In this document: positions 7,393 to 16,416 of the stretch, one piece after another
Position numbering within the stretch: the first letter of the stretch is position 1
How the letters are laid out: every line of letters begins with the position of its first letter
Assembly (NCBI GenBank): GCA_019115045.1
Contig: DXEI01000071.1
Coordinates: forward strand, 1-37,801
DNA length: 37,801 bases
From: Candidatus Gemmiger excrementipullorum
Lineage (GTDB): Bacteria; Bacillota; Clostridia; Oscillospirales; Ruminococcaceae
Direction of reading: 5' to 3'
Position numbers and translations under genes: made by a program
Notes under the pieces: generated by a model
Told to the model about the DNA's origin: nothing
Database searches by the model: none
What the model saw: the letters and a program-made list of their open reading frames with translations, nothing else

Positions 7393-9143
7393 ACGTCACT
7401 GTCAACGGTACCGCCGTACAGGTGCCCGAGGGCACCACGATCCTGAACGCCGCCAAGGCCGCCGGGGTGGATATCCCCCACCTGTGCTACCTCAAGGACC
7501 TCAACGAGATCGGCGCCTGCCGCGTCTGCTGTGTGGAGATCGAGGGCGAGCGCAACCTGGTACCCAGCTGCAACAACCCGGTGTTTGAGGGCATGGCCAT
7601 CCACACCAACACCGACCGCGTGCGCCGCACCCGGCGCATCAACGTCGAACTGATCTTGAGCCAGCACGACTGCCACTGCGCCACCTGCCCGCGCAGCGGC
7701 AACTGCCACCTGCAAAACGTCGCCAACGACCTGGGCATTTTGGAGAACCCCTACCCCGCCGACCTTGTGACCGGCGCGCGCGCCTTGTGGCCCAAAGATT
7801 TCCCGCTTTACCGCGACGCCAACAAGTGCATCAAGTGCATGCGCTGCATCCAGGTGTGCGATAAGATCCAGGGCGTGCATGTGTGGGATCTTTCCGGCAC
7901 CGGCAGCCGCACCCGCGTCGACGTCAGCGGCATGCGCCGCATCAAAGAGAGCGACTGTGCTTTGTGCGGCCAGTGCATCACCCACTGCCCCACCGGCGCG
8001 CTGCGCGAGCGCGACGACACCCGCAAGGCGTTTGACGCCATTGCCGACCCCGACAAGATCACCGTGGTGCAGATCGCGCCCGCGGTGCGCACCGCCTGGG
8101 GCGAGAACCTGGGCCTGACGCCGGAGCAGGCCACCGTGCACCGCATTGTGGCGGCGCTGCGGCGGCTGGGCTTTGACTATGTGTTCGACACCTCTTTCAG
8201 CGCCGATCTGACGATCATGGAGGAAGGCACCGAGTTCTTGCACCGCTACCAGGCGGGCGAGACGCGCGACCTGCCGATGTTCACGAGTTGCTGCCCCGGC
8301 TGGGTGCGTTACCTCAAGAGCCATTACCCGCAGTGGACCGACCGGCTTTCGACCGCCAAGAGCCCGCAGCAGATGTTCGGCGCAGTGACCAAGAACTACT
8401 TTGCCCGCAAACTGGGCGTAACGCCGGATAAGCTGTACTGCGTTTCCATCATGCCCTGCGTGGCCAAAAAACAGGAATGCGAGCTGCCCACGATGCACAC
8501 CGAAGCCGGGCGCGACGTGGATCTGGTGCTGACGACGCGCGAACTGGTGCGCATGATCCGTGCCGAGCGCATCCACCCCGAGACGCTGCCCGAGGAAGCG
8601 TTTGACTCGCCCCTGGGCACCTTTACCGGCGCGGGCGTCATTTTTGGCGCGACCGGCGGCGTGATGGAAGCCGCGCTGCGCAGCGCATACTACCTGGTCA
8701 ACGGCAAAAACCCCAAACCTGACGCCTTTAAAGCCGTGCGCGGCAGCGCCGGCACGCCGGGTTGGACCGAGGCGGAATTTGAACTGTGCGACGGCGCTGT
8801 GGTGCGCACTGCCGTAGCCAGCGGGCTGGGCAACACCCACCGCCTGCTGGAGGCCATTGCCAACGGCAAAGCCCACTATGATTTTGTGGAGATCATGGCC
8901 TGCCCGGGCGGCTGCGCGGGCGGCGGCGGCCAGCCGCAGAACCTCGACGATGAGGAGCGCGCGGCCGAGCGCGGCCAGCGCCTGTACGCGCTGGACAAAT
9001 GCAGCACGCTGCGTTTCAGCCACGAAAACCCCGAGATCCAGGCATTGTACAGCGACGCTTTGGGCGAGCCCGGCAGCGAACTGGCCGAGGATTGGCTGCA
9101 CACCGACCACCACGGCTGGGAGATGCCGCGCAGCGAAGCGTGA
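7386..9143 (+). CDS. hydA: [FeFe]-hydrogenase, modular, GltD-linked (group A2-like)
   Basis: This 585-residue cytosolic enzyme should interconvert protons and H2. The domains are all visible. A [2Fe-2S] ferredoxin fold uses Cys34, Cys45, Cys48 and Cys62. A His-ligated [4Fe-4S] site uses His94, Cys98, Cys101 and Cys107. Two [4Fe-4S] clusters use Cys148/151/154/158 and Cys191/194/197/201. The H-cluster is held by TSCCPGW (proton-relay Cys302, ligand Cys303), MPCVAKK (Cys358) and ACPGGCAGGGGQP (Cys506, Cys510), and the small-subunit tail follows. All catalytic cysteines are intact. A strong AAGGAGGGAGG precedes the ATG. Pairing with a GltD-like partner matches the group A2 class of [FeFe]-hydrogenases, whose physiological direction is not settled. 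The maturases HydE, HydF and HydG are not in the window. Confidence 0.95.
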   Translation: MVNVTVNGTAVQVPEGTTILNAAKAAGVDIPHLCYLKDLNEIGACRVCCVEIEGERNLVPSCNNPVFEGMAIHTNTDRVRRTRRINVELILSQHDCHCATCPRSGNCHLQNVANDLGILENPYPADLVTGARALWPKDFPLYRDANKCIKCMRCIQVCDKIQGVHVWDLSGTGSRTRVDVSGMRRIKESDCALCGQCITHCPTGALRERDDTRKAFDAIADPDKITVVQIAPAVRTAWGENLGLTPEQATVHRIVAALRRLGFDYVFDTSFSADLTIMEEGTEFLHRYQAGETRDLPMFTSCCPGWVRYLKSHYPQWTDRLSTAKSPQQMFGAVTKNYFARKLGVTPDKLYCVSIMPCVAKKQECELPTMHTEAGRDVDLVLTTRELVRMIRAERIHPETLPEEAFDSPLGTFTGAGVIFGATGGVMEAALRSAYYLVNGKNPKPDAFKAVRGSAGTPGWTEAEFELCDGAVVRTAVASGLGNTHRLLEAIANGKAHYDFVEIMACPGGCAGGGGQPQNLDDEERAAERGQRLYALDKCSTLRFSHENPEIQALYSDALGEPGSELAEDWLHTDHHGWEMPRSEA

Positions 9144-9174
9144 GACCCCGCTGCAAAACACGATAAAATGACCC

Positions 9175-9206
9175 CTGGCCCCGGCAGATGCCGGGGCCAG
9201 TTTTTT
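9175..9206 (+). terminator. Terminator after the hydrogenase operon
   Basis: An 11-pair perfect stem, CTGGCCCCGGC/GCCGGGGCCAG, with an AGAT loop is followed by six T residues (9201-9206), 31 bases after the stop codon. On the minus strand the hairpin is followed by only a weak T-rich stretch. It may also help end the convergent clp transcript. Confidence 0.95.
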
Positions 9207-9279
9207 CATGTTGGGTCCACTGCCCAAAAGCCCCCGGGAACCGGTATGAACCCGGCCGGGCAAGGAAGCCCACGTCCCG

Positions 9280-11559
9280 TCAGACACAGGCGGCGAGGTC
9301 TTTCTCCTGCAAAACGATGCCGCCGCCGGGCGCGGCGTCCGCCGTGTAGACTGTGCCCTGCCGGGCGGTGCCGGCGGCGATGCGGTCGGCGAGGGCCTGT
9401 TCCACCGCGCGGCTGACGGTGCGCCGCAGCTCCCGCGCGCCGTAGGGCGGCACGCTGTCCCCCGCCAGGCAGCGCGCGGCGGCCGGGGTGTGGTGCAGCG
9501 TGTAGCCCTGCTTGGCGGCGCGTTCCTCCAATTCGCAGAGCAGGCGGTCGGCAATGGACGCCAGCTGCTGCGGGCCCAGCGGGTCAAACAGCACGGTCTC
9601 GTCCAGGCGGCCCAGCAGCTCGGGGCGGAAAAACGCCTTGACCTCCTGCAGGGCCTGCTTGCCGCGGCGCGCAGTCTCCTGCCCGGCGGCGCCAAAGCCG
9701 ACCGGCGCGGTCTGCCCGCTGAGGCAGCGCGCCCCCAGATTGGAGGTGAGCAGGATGATGGTGTTGGAAAAATCCGCCCTGCGGCCCTGGGCGTCGGTCA
9801 GGCTGCCATCCTCCAGAATTTGCAGCAGCAGGTTCTGGATATCCCCGTGCGCTTTCTCGACCTCGTCAAACAGCACGACGCTGTAGGGGCGGCGGCGCAC
9901 GGCTTCGGTCAGCTGGCCGCCCTCGTCATGGCCGACATAGCCCGGCGGCGCGCCCAGCAGCCGGGCGACGGTGTGGCGCTCCATATATTCTGACATATCA
10001 AAGCGCAGCAGCGCTTTTTCGCTGCCAAACCAGCACTTGGCCAGCGTGCGGGCCAGCTGGGTCTTGCCCACGCCGGTGGGCCCCAAAAACAGCATGGCGC
10101 CGATGGGCCGGTGGGCGTCACGCAGGCCGGTGCGGCTGCGGCGGATGGCGGCGGCCACGGCGTGCACGGCCTGCGGCTGGCCGACGACCTCGGCCGCCAG
10201 GCGGGCCTCGAGGTTGGCCAGGCGTTCACGCTCGGCTTCGCCGACGCGCTCGGCCGGGACGCCGCTGGCCTTGCTGACGACGCGGGCGATGTCCGCCGGC
10301 TGCAGGCGATGCGGCGGGGCCGTATCCTCGGCGCTGGCAATACGCAGCGCGGCGGCGGCTTCGTCCAAAAGGTCGATGGCTTTGTCCGGCAGGTAGCGCC
10401 CCGGCAGGTACCGCACGCTGAGCTCCACCGCCGCGTGGATGGCCTCCGGCGGGATGGTCACGCCGTGGTAGCGCTCATACCGGGGCATCAGCCCGCGCAG
10501 GATGGTCTCGGCGTCGGCGGGGGCGGGTTCCTCCACCATCACCTTGCCAAAGCGGCGCTCCAGCGCGGCATCCTTGGCGATGGTCTTGCGGTATTCCTCC
10601 ACCGTCGTCGCGCCGATGAGCTGGATCTCGCCGCGGGCCAGCATCGGTTTGAGGATGCTGGCGGCGTCGATGGCACCCTCGGCCGCGCCGGCCCCGGCAA
10701 TAAGGTGGATCTCGTCGATAAACAGGATGGTGGCGTGGTCGCGGTAGAGTTCTTCCAGCAGGCTTTTGAAGCGTTCCTCAAAATCGCCGCGGTACTTGGT
10801 GCCCGCCACCATGGCCGACATATCCAGCGCCAGCACCCGCTTGCCGCGCAGCGACGGCGTGATCTGCCCCGCCGCGATGCGCTGAGCCAGCGCTTCGGCC
10901 AGGGCGCTTTTGCCGACGCCGGGTTCCCCCAGCAGGCAGGGGTTGTTTTTCTGCCGGCGGCAGAGGATCTCGACCATGCGTTCCAGTTCGGCGTCGCGGC
11001 ACAGCACGGGGTCCAGGCGGCCTTCCTGCGCCAGGCGCGTCAAGTCGCGGCCGTATTTTTCGCTGGGTTTGCCGCCGCGCGCTGCCGCCATGCGCGGGGC
11101 GGCGGGCAGCGTCATCTGGCCCGAGAGGCGGCGGCATTCCCGCGCGGCCTGCGGTACTTCCACGCCCAGCGACGCCAGCCAGGCGCTGGCCGTGCAGGCG
11201 GAATCTTCCAGCATGGCGCACAGCAGGTGTTCGTTCTCGGCTTTGGGGGCGCTGGCCGCGTGCGCGCCCAGCACGGCAAACTCCATCGCTTTGCGCATTT
11301 CGGGCGCAAGGTCGCTCCGGCGCAGGCAGCGCGGCTGCCCGGTACAGCTGCGCGCCTGCACGCAGGCGCGCAGCGCGGATTCGGTGATATGTTTGCGGTG
11401 CAAAAAATCGGCCGCCGGGCCCTGCGCGGTCTGCAGCATGGCCAGCAGCAGGTGGCCGGTGTCGGCCGCCGTGCACCCCTGCCGCCCGGCCAGCACCACC
11501 GCCGTGTACAGCGTGTGCGCCGCCGCGCGGGAAAACCCTTTATAGTAGCAAAACAGCAT
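9280..11559 (-). CDS. Clp-type double AAA+ ATPase lacking a middle domain
   Basis: This 759-residue HSP100 unfoldase should feed substrates to a ClpP peptidase. The ATG at 11559 is chosen for its AGGAGG site seven bases upstream. Residues about 10-145 form a Clp_N repeat domain. Module 1 has Walker A GEPGVGKS (211-218) and Walker B LFIDEIH (279-285). Module 2 has Walker A GPTGVGKT (493-500), Walker [10 protein letters not shown] and sensor TSNLGA. The VGF tripeptide at 620-622 matches the ClpP-docking loop of ClpC/ClpA. Between the modules, residues about 400-450 hold no long coiled coil, so the ClpB and ClpC middle domain is absent. ClpA is the closest architecture, although the second module reads like ClpC. 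No McsA/McsB or CtsR gene is adjacent, and no CIRCE or CtsR operator was seen. Confidence 0.85.
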   Translation of the reverse strand: MLFCYYKGFSRAAAHTLYTAVVLAGRQGCTAADTGHLLLAMLQTAQGPAADFLHRKHITESALRACVQARSCTGQPRCLRRSDLAPEMRKAMEFAVLGAHAASAPKAENEHLLCAMLEDSACTASAWLASLGVEVPQAARECRRLSGQMTLPAAPRMAAARGGKPSEKYGRDLTRLAQEGRLDPVLCRDAELERMVEILCRRQKNNPCLLGEPGVGKSALAEALAQRIAAGQITPSLRGKRVLALDMSAMVAGTKYRGDFEERFKSLLEELYRDHATILFIDEIHLIAGAGAAEGAIDAASILKPMLARGEIQLIGATTVEEYRKTIAKDAALERRFGKVMVEEPAPADAETILRGLMPRYERYHGVTIPPEAIHAAVELSVRYLPGRYLPDKAIDLLDEAAAALRIASAEDTAPPHRLQPADIARVVSKASGVPAERVGEAERERLANLEARLAAEVVGQPQAVHAVAAAIRRSRTGLRDAHRPIGAMLFLGPTGVGKTQLARTLAKCWFGSEKALLRFDMSEYMERHTVARLLGAPPGYVGHDEGGQLTEAVRRRPYSVVLFDEVEKAHGDIQNLLLQILEDGSLTDAQGRRADFSNTIILLTSNLGARCLSGQTAPVGFGAAGQETARRGKQALQEVKAFFRPELLGRLDETVLFDPLGPQQLASIADRLLCELEERAAKQGYTLHHTPAAARCLAGDSVPPYGARELRRTVSRAVEQALADRIAAGTARQGTVYTADAAPGGGIVLQEKDLAACV

Positions 11560-11590
11560 CCCTGTGCCTCCTGATATGGTGTCTACAGCA

Positions 11591-11596
11591 AGTATA
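11591..11596 (-). promoter_or_regulatory. Possible -10 element for the clp gene
   Basis: TATACT on the minus strand lies about 30 bases before the clp ATG. The best -35 candidates at 16-18 base spacing (GATTAT, GGATTA, AGGATT) are poor. This could be a weak or activator-dependent promoter. Confidence 0.4.
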
Positions 11597-11641
11597 GGCG
11601 GCAGTGGGACAAATAATCCTCGAAAGAGGGCGCTTCCTGCC

Positions 11642-11670
11642 ATGACAAAGCGGCAAAACTGTGGTATACT
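11642..11670 (+). promoter_or_regulatory. SigA-type promoter for the ABC exporter operon
   Basis: ATGACA (11642-11647), a 17-base spacer and TATACT (11665-11670). A second copy of GGTATACTGT follows 13 bases later (TATACT at 11678-11683). It could be an alternative -10 or half of a binding site. Confidence 0.75.
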
Positions 11671-11715
11671 GTGGGGGTATACTGTAAAAAACGATGGAAC
11701 GGAGTGGTCCTTTTC

Positions 11716-13455
11716 ATGCACAAGTTGCTGCGCTACCTGAAAGGCTACGAAAAGCAAGCCTTGCTGGCGCCGCTGTTCAAGATGCTGGAAGCCTGTTTTG
11801 AGCTGTTCGTACCGCTGGTCGTGGCCAGCATCATCGACACCGGCATCAAAAACAGCGACACCGTCTTTATCTGGCAGCGCTGCGGCCTGCTGGTGCTGCT
11901 GGCGGTCATCGGCCTGACCTGCAGCTTAACAGCCCAGTATTTTTCGGCCAAGGCGGCGCTGGGGTTTGGCACGGCGCTGCGCAAAGACCTGTTCCGGCAT
12001 ATTGACACGCTGAGCTACAGCGAGCTGGACGGCATCGGCACGCCGACGCTGGTCACCCGCATGACCAGCGACATCAACCAGGTGCAAAACGGCGTCAACC
12101 TGACGCTGCGTCTGCTGCTGCGCTCGCCCTTTATCGTCATCGGCGCGCTGATCATGGCGTTTTCCATCAGCCCGAAACTGACGCTGCTGTTCGTGGCGGC
12201 CACGGCGGTCATCTCGCTGATCATCTGGCTCATCATGCGCGCCACGGTGCCCATCTACCACCAGGCGCAGAACGGCCTGGACCGCGTGACGCTGCTGACG
12301 CGGGAAAACTACGTCGGCGCCCGTGTCGTGCGCGCCTTTGCACGCCAGGCCGACGAACTGGCGGATTTTGTGCAGACCAACGACCGCCTGAAGGCGATCC
12401 AGTGGAAGGCGGGGCGCATCTCGGCCCTGATGAACCCGCTGACCTACCTCGTCGTCAACCTGACGGTCATTGCGCTGCTGCTGGCCGGCGGGCGCGAGGT
12501 CGACACCGGCACACTGACGCAGGGCGAGGTCATCGCGCTCATCAATTATATGAGCCAGATTTTGCTGAGCCTGCTGCGCCTGGCGGACCTGGTCATCTCG
12601 GTGACGCGGGCGCTGGCCAGCGGCATGCGCGTCAATGAAATTTTGAACACCGCCACCACGATGCCCGACCCCGCCGCAGCCGACCTGGAAGCCGTGGCAG
12701 ACGCCCCGGCCGTCGCCTTTGACGGCGTGACCTTTGCCTACCGCGGCGCGGGCGGCCCCAGCCTGACCGATGTTTCCTTCACGGCAGTCCCTGGCGAGAC
12801 CGTGGGCGTCATTGGCGGTACCGGCAGCGGCAAAACGACGCTGATCGACCTCGTCGCGCGCTTTTACGATGCGCAGACCGGCGGCGTGCGGCTGTTTGGG
12901 CATGAGATCGCGCAGTACGGCTTTGCCCAGCTGCGGCGGCTGATCGGCATTGTGCCGCAGCAGGCGATGCTGTTTACCGGCACCATCCGCGACAATATGC
13001 GCTGGGCCGCGCCCAACGCCACCGACGAGGAGATCTGGGCGGCGCTGGAGATCGCCCAGGCGGCCGATTTTGTGCGCGGCAAGCCCGCCGGGCTGGACGA
13101 ACCGGTGGAGACCGCCGGGCGCAATTTCTCGGGCGGGCAGCGCCAGCGGTTGACCATCGCCCGCGCGCTGGTTCCCAAACCCAAAATTTTGATCCTGGAC
13201 GACAGCGCTTCGGCGCTGGACTTTGCCACCGACGCCGCGCTGCGCAAAGCGCTGAAAGAGCAGACGCAGGGCATGACGGTGTTCATCGTCTCGCAGCGCG
13301 CGGCCAGCGTGCAGCGCGCCGACCATATCCTGGTGCTGGACGACGGCGCGCTGGTGGGCGACGCCCCCCACGCCGAGCTGCTGCGCAGCTGCCCGGTCTA
13401 CCATGAGATCTGCCTGAGCCAGCTGAGCAAAGAGGAGGTGGCCAAAACGCTATGA
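11716..13455 (+). CDS. ABC exporter half-transporter, degenerate-site subunit
   Basis: This 579-residue protein has an N-terminal six-helix exporter domain (residues about 15-305) fused to an ATPase domain (about 330-575). Walker A is GGTGSGKT (367-374) and the signature FSGGQ (471-475) is canonical. The catalytic glutamate after Walker B is Asp496 (LILDDS) and the switch histidine is Gln527 (IVSQR). These changes mark the non-catalytic subunit of heterodimeric exporters such as BmrCD, LmrCD and TM287/288. The start at 11716 is chosen because GGAG lies 11 bases upstream and upstream in-frame codons read poorly. Its stop overlaps the start of the next gene (ATGA), so a one-to-one complex is expected. 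The substrate is unknown; drugs, lipids or peptides are typical. Confidence 0.92.
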   Translation: MHKLLRYLKGYEKQALLAPLFKMLEACFELFVPLVVASIIDTGIKNSDTVFIWQRCGLLVLLAVIGLTCSLTAQYFSAKAALGFGTALRKDLFRHIDTLSYSELDGIGTPTLVTRMTSDINQVQNGVNLTLRLLLRSPFIVIGALIMAFSISPKLTLLFVAATAVISLIIWLIMRATVPIYHQAQNGLDRVTLLTRENYVGARVVRAFARQADELADFVQTNDRLKAIQWKAGRISALMNPLTYLVVNLTVIALLLAGGREVDTGTLTQGEVIALINYMSQILLSLLRLADLVISVTRALASGMRVNEILNTATTMPDPAAADLEAVADAPAVAFDGVTFAYRGAGGPSLTDVSFTAVPGETVGVIGGTGSGKTTLIDLVARFYDAQTGGVRLFGHEIAQYGFAQLRRLIGIVPQQAMLFTGTIRDNMRWAAPNATDEEIWAALEIAQAADFVRGKPAGLDEPVETAGRNFSGGQRQRLTIARALVPKPKILILDDSASALDFATDAALRKALKEQTQGMTVFIVSQRAASVQRADHILVLDDGALVGDAPHAELLRSCPVYHEICLSQLSKEEVAKTL

Positions 13456-15215
13456 GCCAAGTACAGAGCAAGACCTTTTCGCGCCGCTCTACGGTCCGGC
13501 GCGTGCTGGCCCTGATCCGCCCGTACGCCGGGCTGGTCGCCCTGACGCTGACGCTGGCGGTCGTCACGGTGGTGACGACGCTGCTGGCGCCGGTCATCTC
13601 CGGCAAGGCGGTGGACCTGATCCTCGGCCCCGGGCAGGTGGATTTTGCCGGCGTCGCCAAGCTGGCCGTGGCCATGGCGGCGACGATCGCCTGCACATCG
13701 CTGGCCCAGTGGCTGATGAACGTCGTCAACAACCGCATCACGTTCCAGGTCGTGCGCGACATCCGCGTCAAGGCGTTTGCCCACCTGGAAGTGCTGCCGC
13801 TGAAATATATGGACGCCCACCGCCCCGGCGACGCCATCAGCCGCATCACCACCGATGTCGAGCAGTTCAGCGACGGTTTGCTGATGGGCTTTACCCAGCT
13901 GTTCACCGGCTTGCTGACCATCCTGGGCACGCTGGGCGTGATGCTTTCCATCGACTGGCGCATCGCGCTGGTGGTCGTGGCGCTTACGCCGCTTTCCATC
14001 TTTGTGGCGCGGTTCATCGCCACCCACACCTACGCGATGTTCAAGGTGCAGAGCGAGACGCGCGCCGAGATGACGAGTTTGGTCGAAGAACTCGTCGGCA
14101 ACGCGCACCTGGTGCGGGCATTCGGGTACGAGAACCGCGCCGAAGCCCGGTTTGCGCGCGTCAACCTGGATCTGCAGAAATGCGGCGTGCGCGCGGTATT
14201 TTTCTCTTCGCTGACCAACCCCTGCACCCGCTTTGTCAACGCGCTGGTCTATGCCGCCGTCGGCGTGCTGGGCGCGTTTGCGGCCATCGCCGGCGGGCTG
14301 ACCGTGGGCGAGCTCTCGGTCTTTTTGAACTACGCCAACCAGTACACCAAGCCGTTCAATGACATCTCCGACGTCATGACCGAGCTGCAGAACGCGCTGG
14401 CCTGCGCGCAGCGGGTGTTTGACCTTATCGACGAGGATCCCATCCGCCCCGACGCGCCAGACGCCGCCGTGCTGCCGATGGGCGCCGGCAGCGTGGAGTT
14501 TGAGCACGTCAAGTTCCGCTATGTGCCCGACGTGCCGCTGATCGAGGATATGAACCTGCGCGTCTGGCCCGGGCAGCGCATCGCGCTGGTGGGCCCCACC
14601 GGCTGCGGCAAGACGACGCTGGTCAACCTGCTGATGCGGTTTTATGAGATCAACGGCGGCTGCCTGAAAGTGGACGGCCACCCCATCGACGCCGTCACGC
14701 GCGACAGCCTGCGCGCCAACCTGGGCATGGTCCTGCAGGAGACCTGGCTCAAAGCCGGCACCATCGCCGACAACATCGCCTACGGCAAGCCTGACGCCAC
14801 GCGGGAGGAGATCGTCGACGCCGCCAAGCGCGCCCGCGCGCACAGCTTTATCTGCCGCCTGCCCCAGGGGTACGACACCGTCGTGGCCGAGGACGGCGGC
14901 AACATCAGCCAGGGCCAGCGCCAGCTGCTGTGCATCGCCCGCGTCATGCTGCGCCGCCCGCCGATCTTGATCTTGGACGAGGCGACGTCCAGCATCGACA
15001 CCCGCACCGAGGTGCTGGTGCAGGATGCGTTTGAGGAATTGATGAAAGGCCGCACGAGCTTTATTGTGGCGCACCGCCTTTCCACCATCAAAAACGCCGA
15101 CCAGATCCTGGTGATGAAAGCCGGCAACATCATTGAGCGCGGCACCCACGACGAGCTGCTGGCCAGGGGTGGCTTCTACGCGAACCTGTACGAGAGCCAG
15201 TTCGCCAAAGCCTGA
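13452..15215 (+). CDS. ABC exporter half-transporter, catalytic subunit
   Basis: This 587-residue partner of the preceding subunit has an N-terminal membrane domain (about 20-315) and an ATPase domain (about 345-585). Walker A is GPTGCGKT (381-388). Glu510 of LILDEATSS and His541 of VAHRLST are the intact catalytic residues. Its signature is ISQGQ (485-489) rather than LSGGQ. It therefore gives a degenerate signature to the partner's defective site and, in return, uses the partner's good signature for its own active site. This is the exact complementarity seen in asymmetric heterodimeric exporters. Translation is coupled by a four-base overlap. No dedicated regulator gene lies next to the pair, and asnA follows with its own ribosome site. 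Confidence 0.93.
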   Translation: MSQVQSKTFSRRSTVRRVLALIRPYAGLVALTLTLAVVTVVTTLLAPVISGKAVDLILGPGQVDFAGVAKLAVAMAATIACTSLAQWLMNVVNNRITFQVVRDIRVKAFAHLEVLPLKYMDAHRPGDAISRITTDVEQFSDGLLMGFTQLFTGLLTILGTLGVMLSIDWRIALVVVALTPLSIFVARFIATHTYAMFKVQSETRAEMTSLVEELVGNAHLVRAFGYENRAEARFARVNLDLQKCGVRAVFFSSLTNPCTRFVNALVYAAVGVLGAFAAIAGGLTVGELSVFLNYANQYTKPFNDISDVMTELQNALACAQRVFDLIDEDPIRPDAPDAAVLPMGAGSVEFEHVKFRYVPDVPLIEDMNLRVWPGQRIALVGPTGCGKTTLVNLLMRFYEINGGCLKVDGHPIDAVTRDSLRANLGMVLQETWLKAGTIADNIAYGKPDATREEIVDAAKRARAHSFICRLPQGYDTVVAEDGGNISQGQRQLLCIARVMLRRPPILILDEATSSIDTRTEVLVQDAFEELMKGRTSFIVAHRLSTIKNADQILVMKAGNIIERGTHDELLARGGFYANLYESQFAKA

Positions 15216-15252
15216 CCTGGTACAATATATAAACATAGAGGAGTGTAGAAAG

Positions 15253-16263
15253 ATGAGTACGACGAGCATCCCCGCCAACTACAAAAGCCTGCTGGGCCTG
15301 TACGACACCCAGAAAGCCATCGGTTTGATCAAGACGATCTTCCAGGAAAAGCTGTGCCTGGCGCTGCACCTCAAGCGCGTGACGGCCCCGCTGTTTGTGC
15401 TGCACGGCAGCGGTTTCAACGACGATCTGAACGGCGTGGAGCGCCCGGTCGACTTTGACGTGCCCTGCCTGGACGGCCGGGCCGAGATCGTGCACAGCCT
15501 GGCCAAGTGGAAGCGCTTTGCGCTGTACAAGTATGGGTTCCGCCCCGGGCAGGGTCTGGTGACCGACATGAACGCCGTGCGCCGCGACGAGGACGTGGAC
15601 AACCTGCACAGCATCTACGTCGACCAGTGGGACTGGGAGCGCGTCATCACCGCCCGCCAGCGCACACTGCCCTTTTTGCAGGATACCGTGCGCGACATCG
15701 TGGACGCGGTGTGCGCGACGTCTGACGAACTGCGGTGGAAGTTCCCGGCGCTCAAGCGCATCCACTTAACGCGCGAGGTCACCTTTGTCACGACGCAGCA
15801 GCTGGAGGACGCCTACCCTGCCCTGACGCCCAAGGAACGCGAGAACGAATTTGCCAAGGCGCACGGCACCATCTGCATTTTGCAGATCGGCGGCAAACTA
15901 CACAGCGGCCAGAAACACGACGGCCGCGCGCCCGACTATGACGACTGGACGCTGAACTGCGATATCCTGTTCTGGCATAAACCGTTGCAGTGCGCGCTGG
16001 AACTTTCCAGCATGGGCATCCGCGTCGATGCCGACGCTTTGCGCCGCCAGCTGGATGAGGCCGGCTGCCCCGAGCGCGCCGAACTGCCGTTCCACAAAAT
16101 GCTGCTGGACGGCACGCTGCCGCTGACGATGGGCGGCGGCATTGGCCAGAGCCGCCTGTGCATGCTGCTGCTGGGCAAAGCCCACGTGGGCGAGGTGCAG
16201 GTGAGCCTGTGGGACGACGCCACCCTGGCCGCCTGCCGCGAGGCCGGCGTGGAATTGCTGTAA
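15253..16263 (+). CDS. asnA: Aspartate--ammonia ligase
   Basis: AsnA makes L-asparagine from L-aspartate, ammonia and ATP, using ammonia rather than glutamine. The 336-residue protein matches the class II aminoacyl-tRNA-synthetase-like AsnA family throughout. The N-terminal TQKAIGLIKTIFQEKL, the RVTAPLFV strand, GVERPVDFDV, the ALYKYGF-GLVTDMNAVRRDE region and the C-terminal MGGGIGQSRLCMLLL motif are characteristic. The ATG has GAGGAG nine bases upstream. It lies 37 bases behind the ABC pair. I saw no T-box leader and only a poor promoter (TACAAT at 15221-15226 without a good -35), so read-through from the exporter promoter is likely. A very strong terminator follows. Confidence 0.96.
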   Translation: MSTTSIPANYKSLLGLYDTQKAIGLIKTIFQEKLCLALHLKRVTAPLFVLHGSGFNDDLNGVERPVDFDVPCLDGRAEIVHSLAKWKRFALYKYGFRPGQGLVTDMNAVRRDEDVDNLHSIYVDQWDWERVITARQRTLPFLQDTVRDIVDAVCATSDELRWKFPALKRIHLTREVTFVTTQQLEDAYPALTPKERENEFAKAHGTICILQIGGKLHSGQKHDGRAPDYDDWTLNCDILFWHKPLQCALELSSMGIRVDADALRRQLDEAGCPERAELPFHKMLLDGTLPLTMGGGIGQSRLCMLLLGKAHVGEVQVSLWDDATLAACREAGVELL

Positions 16264-16270
16264 ATACCGG

Positions 16271-16322
16271 AAAAAGCCCCCGCCCTGCAAAACGATGCCG
16301 TTTTGCAGGGCGGGAGCCTTTT
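16271..16322. terminator. Strong terminator after asnA, potentially bidirectional
   Basis: A 16-pair perfect stem (16279-16294 with 16299-16314) has an ATGC loop. It is followed by AGCC and four T residues on the plus strand. Five A residues at 16271-16275 would give a T tract in the opposite direction. Confidence 0.9.
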
Positions 16323-16351
16323 GCAGCGGGGTGCGTAGGCAGGAAAAACGG

Positions 16352-16380
16352 TTGCCGCGCACAGTGCGGCGTGCTATACT
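16352..16380 (+). promoter_or_regulatory. SigA-type promoter for the small frameshifted gene
   Basis: TTGCCG (16352-16357), a 17-base spacer and TATACT (16375-16380), just past the asnA terminator and about 36 bases before the ATG at 16417. Confidence 0.7.
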
Positions 16381-16416
16381 GCATACATAGCACGCAATAC
16401 AGGGAGGCGCCTGCCC

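Noticed and set aside
11560-11640. CIRCE or CtsR operator upstream of the clp gene
   Set aside because: Neither the TTAGCACTC/GAGTGCTAA nor the GGTCAAA tandem pattern is present.
15216-15252. T-box leader or dedicated promoter for asnA
   Set aside because: The gap is only 37 bases, with no leader structure. TACAAT at 15221-15226 lacks a plausible -35.
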